Position numbers and translations under genes: made by a program. A DNA stretch of 5,548 bases from UBA1268 sp965662195. GTDB taxonomy: Bacteria > Planctomycetota > Planctomycetia > Pirellulales > UBA1268. Below are positions 5,032 to 5,548 of the stretch, one piece after another (within the stretch, counting starts at the first letter, position 1; each line of letters opens with the position of its first letter). Location of the stretch: positions 1 to 5,548 of the forward strand of contig CBFIHA010000153.1 in the NCBI GenBank assembly GCA_965662195.1, in the 5' to 3' direction. Under the pieces are notes generated by a model, which worked only from the letters and a program-made list of their open reading frames with translations, did no database searches and was not told the DNA's origin.

Positions 5032-5548
5032 ATGAAACGAACTGACTGGCTGCAAAATCTCCAGCCCCGCCTCTACACCACCTTTGCCCACCAGCGGCAT
5101 CGGAGGGCAACTTTTGAGCGAAAGCTCCGGCGGGCTGAGCGAGCCCGTGAGCGAGGCTATGCCTTTGAGCCGCTCGAGCAGCGGACCATGCTCGCCGCAG
5201 ACCTTTCCTACGCGACAGCCGGCGACCTGCGTGATCTGACCCTGACCTTCGACACCGGCAGCAATTCATTCCGCCTGGTCGATACGAATGACACCGACAC
5301 GATTGTTTCGTCAGCCTCAAAAGCCGCTGCAACAGACGGTGGCATCCGCATTACGGGTACCACGAATGACGACCTCTTACGACTTGACGTTGCCAAGCTG
5401 AGTTCGGCCGGTCCAACCGCCACGATCACATTTGTTGGTGGTCTTGACGCCACCGCGACGAACGCCGACACCGACACGGTCATTGTGCAACAAGACGCCG
5501 ACTTCTCACTGGCCGGATCAACACTTTCTGTCGGGGCGACATCCTTCG
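5032..5548 (+). CDS. N-terminus of a large secreted, beta-rich planctomycete protein (LEPR-xLL type), 3' end outside window
   Basis: The frame from ATG 5032 stays open to the right edge (172 codons). Residues 1-42 are very basic (RHRRATFERKLRRAERARERG, 22-42), then FEPLEQRTMLAADL (45-58) matches the planctomycete LEPR-xLL entry motif found at the start of very large exported or surface proteins. After that the chain becomes acidic and rich in Thr, Asp, Gly and Ser with alternating hydrophobics, as in beta-strand repeat proteins: LTLTFDTGSNSFRLVDTND (67-85), GGIRITGTTNDDLLRLD (98-114), TATITFVGGLD (123-133), DTVIVQQDADFSLAGSTLSVG (142-162). The last piece resembles the repeating DADFxLxxxxLS module of such proteins, so a long repeat array probably follows. 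There is no classical hydrophobic signal peptide. Likely role is cell surface, adhesion or matrix; inferred, not shown. Confidence 0.85.
   Translation, partial: MKRTDWLQNLQPRLYTTFAHQRHRRATFERKLRRAERARERGYAFEPLEQRTMLAADLSYATAGDLRDLTLTFDTGSNSFRLVDTNDTDTIVSSASKAAATDGGIRITGTTNDDLLRLDVAKLSSAGPTATITFVGGLDATATNADTDTVIVQQDADFSLAGSTLSVGATSF

Noticed and set aside
1..5548. CRISPR array, tRNA, rRNA, transposase, toxin-antitoxin or defence system
   Set aside because: I looked for regularly spaced repeats, cloverleaf and T-loop sequences, DDE or HUH motifs and paired small overlapping genes, and found none.

Overview
The window looks like chromosomal DNA of a planctomycete (Planctomycetota, probably Pirellulales-like). 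Three things suggest this: a 5'-truncated gene at the right edge encodes the LEPR-xLL-type entry motif (FEPLEQRTMLAAD) typical of giant secreted planctomycete proteins; the IleRS is of the eukaryote-like IleS2 type; and the spacers carry degenerate low-copy motifs of a style I associate with these genomes. The genus assignment is inference.

Layout: (1) 1-1404, plus strand: C-terminal 467 residues of isoleucyl-tRNA synthetase, entering just after where the KMSKS loop should be. (2) 1451-2059, plus: purN, glycinamide ribonucleotide formyltransferase, GTG start, 46 bases after ileS, probably co-transcribed. (3) 2060-2471: a 412-base spacer without a convincing gene, holding hairpins, a degenerate CACGAAGGA tandem and an imperfect 34-bp direct repeat. 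(4) 2472-2993, plus: DinB-superfamily four-helix protein with a good ribosome binding site. (5) 3101-4432, minus strand: a two-gene island, read from right to left as a GNAT-like acetyltransferase and then a small cupin-like protein, separated by 264 bases rich in palindromes. (6) 4433-5031: about 600 bases without a supported gene, including a G-run motif and an imperfect palindrome. (7) 5032 to the right edge, plus: N-terminus of a large, beta-rich, probably exported protein that runs off the window.

The first two genes are housekeeping (translation, purine synthesis). The DinB-like protein is a stand-alone accessory enzyme of unknown substrate. The minus-strand pair interrupts the plus-strand order; its cupin gene is clearly poorer in G+C (85/180 over 3361-3540, against 124/180 over 541-720 in ileS), so it may be a later arrival. 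I see no CRISPR array, tRNA, rRNA, transposase or complete mobile element, and no multi-gene system that I would call new. The most interesting points are the cupin/GNAT island, the start of the giant protein and the repeat-like spacers.
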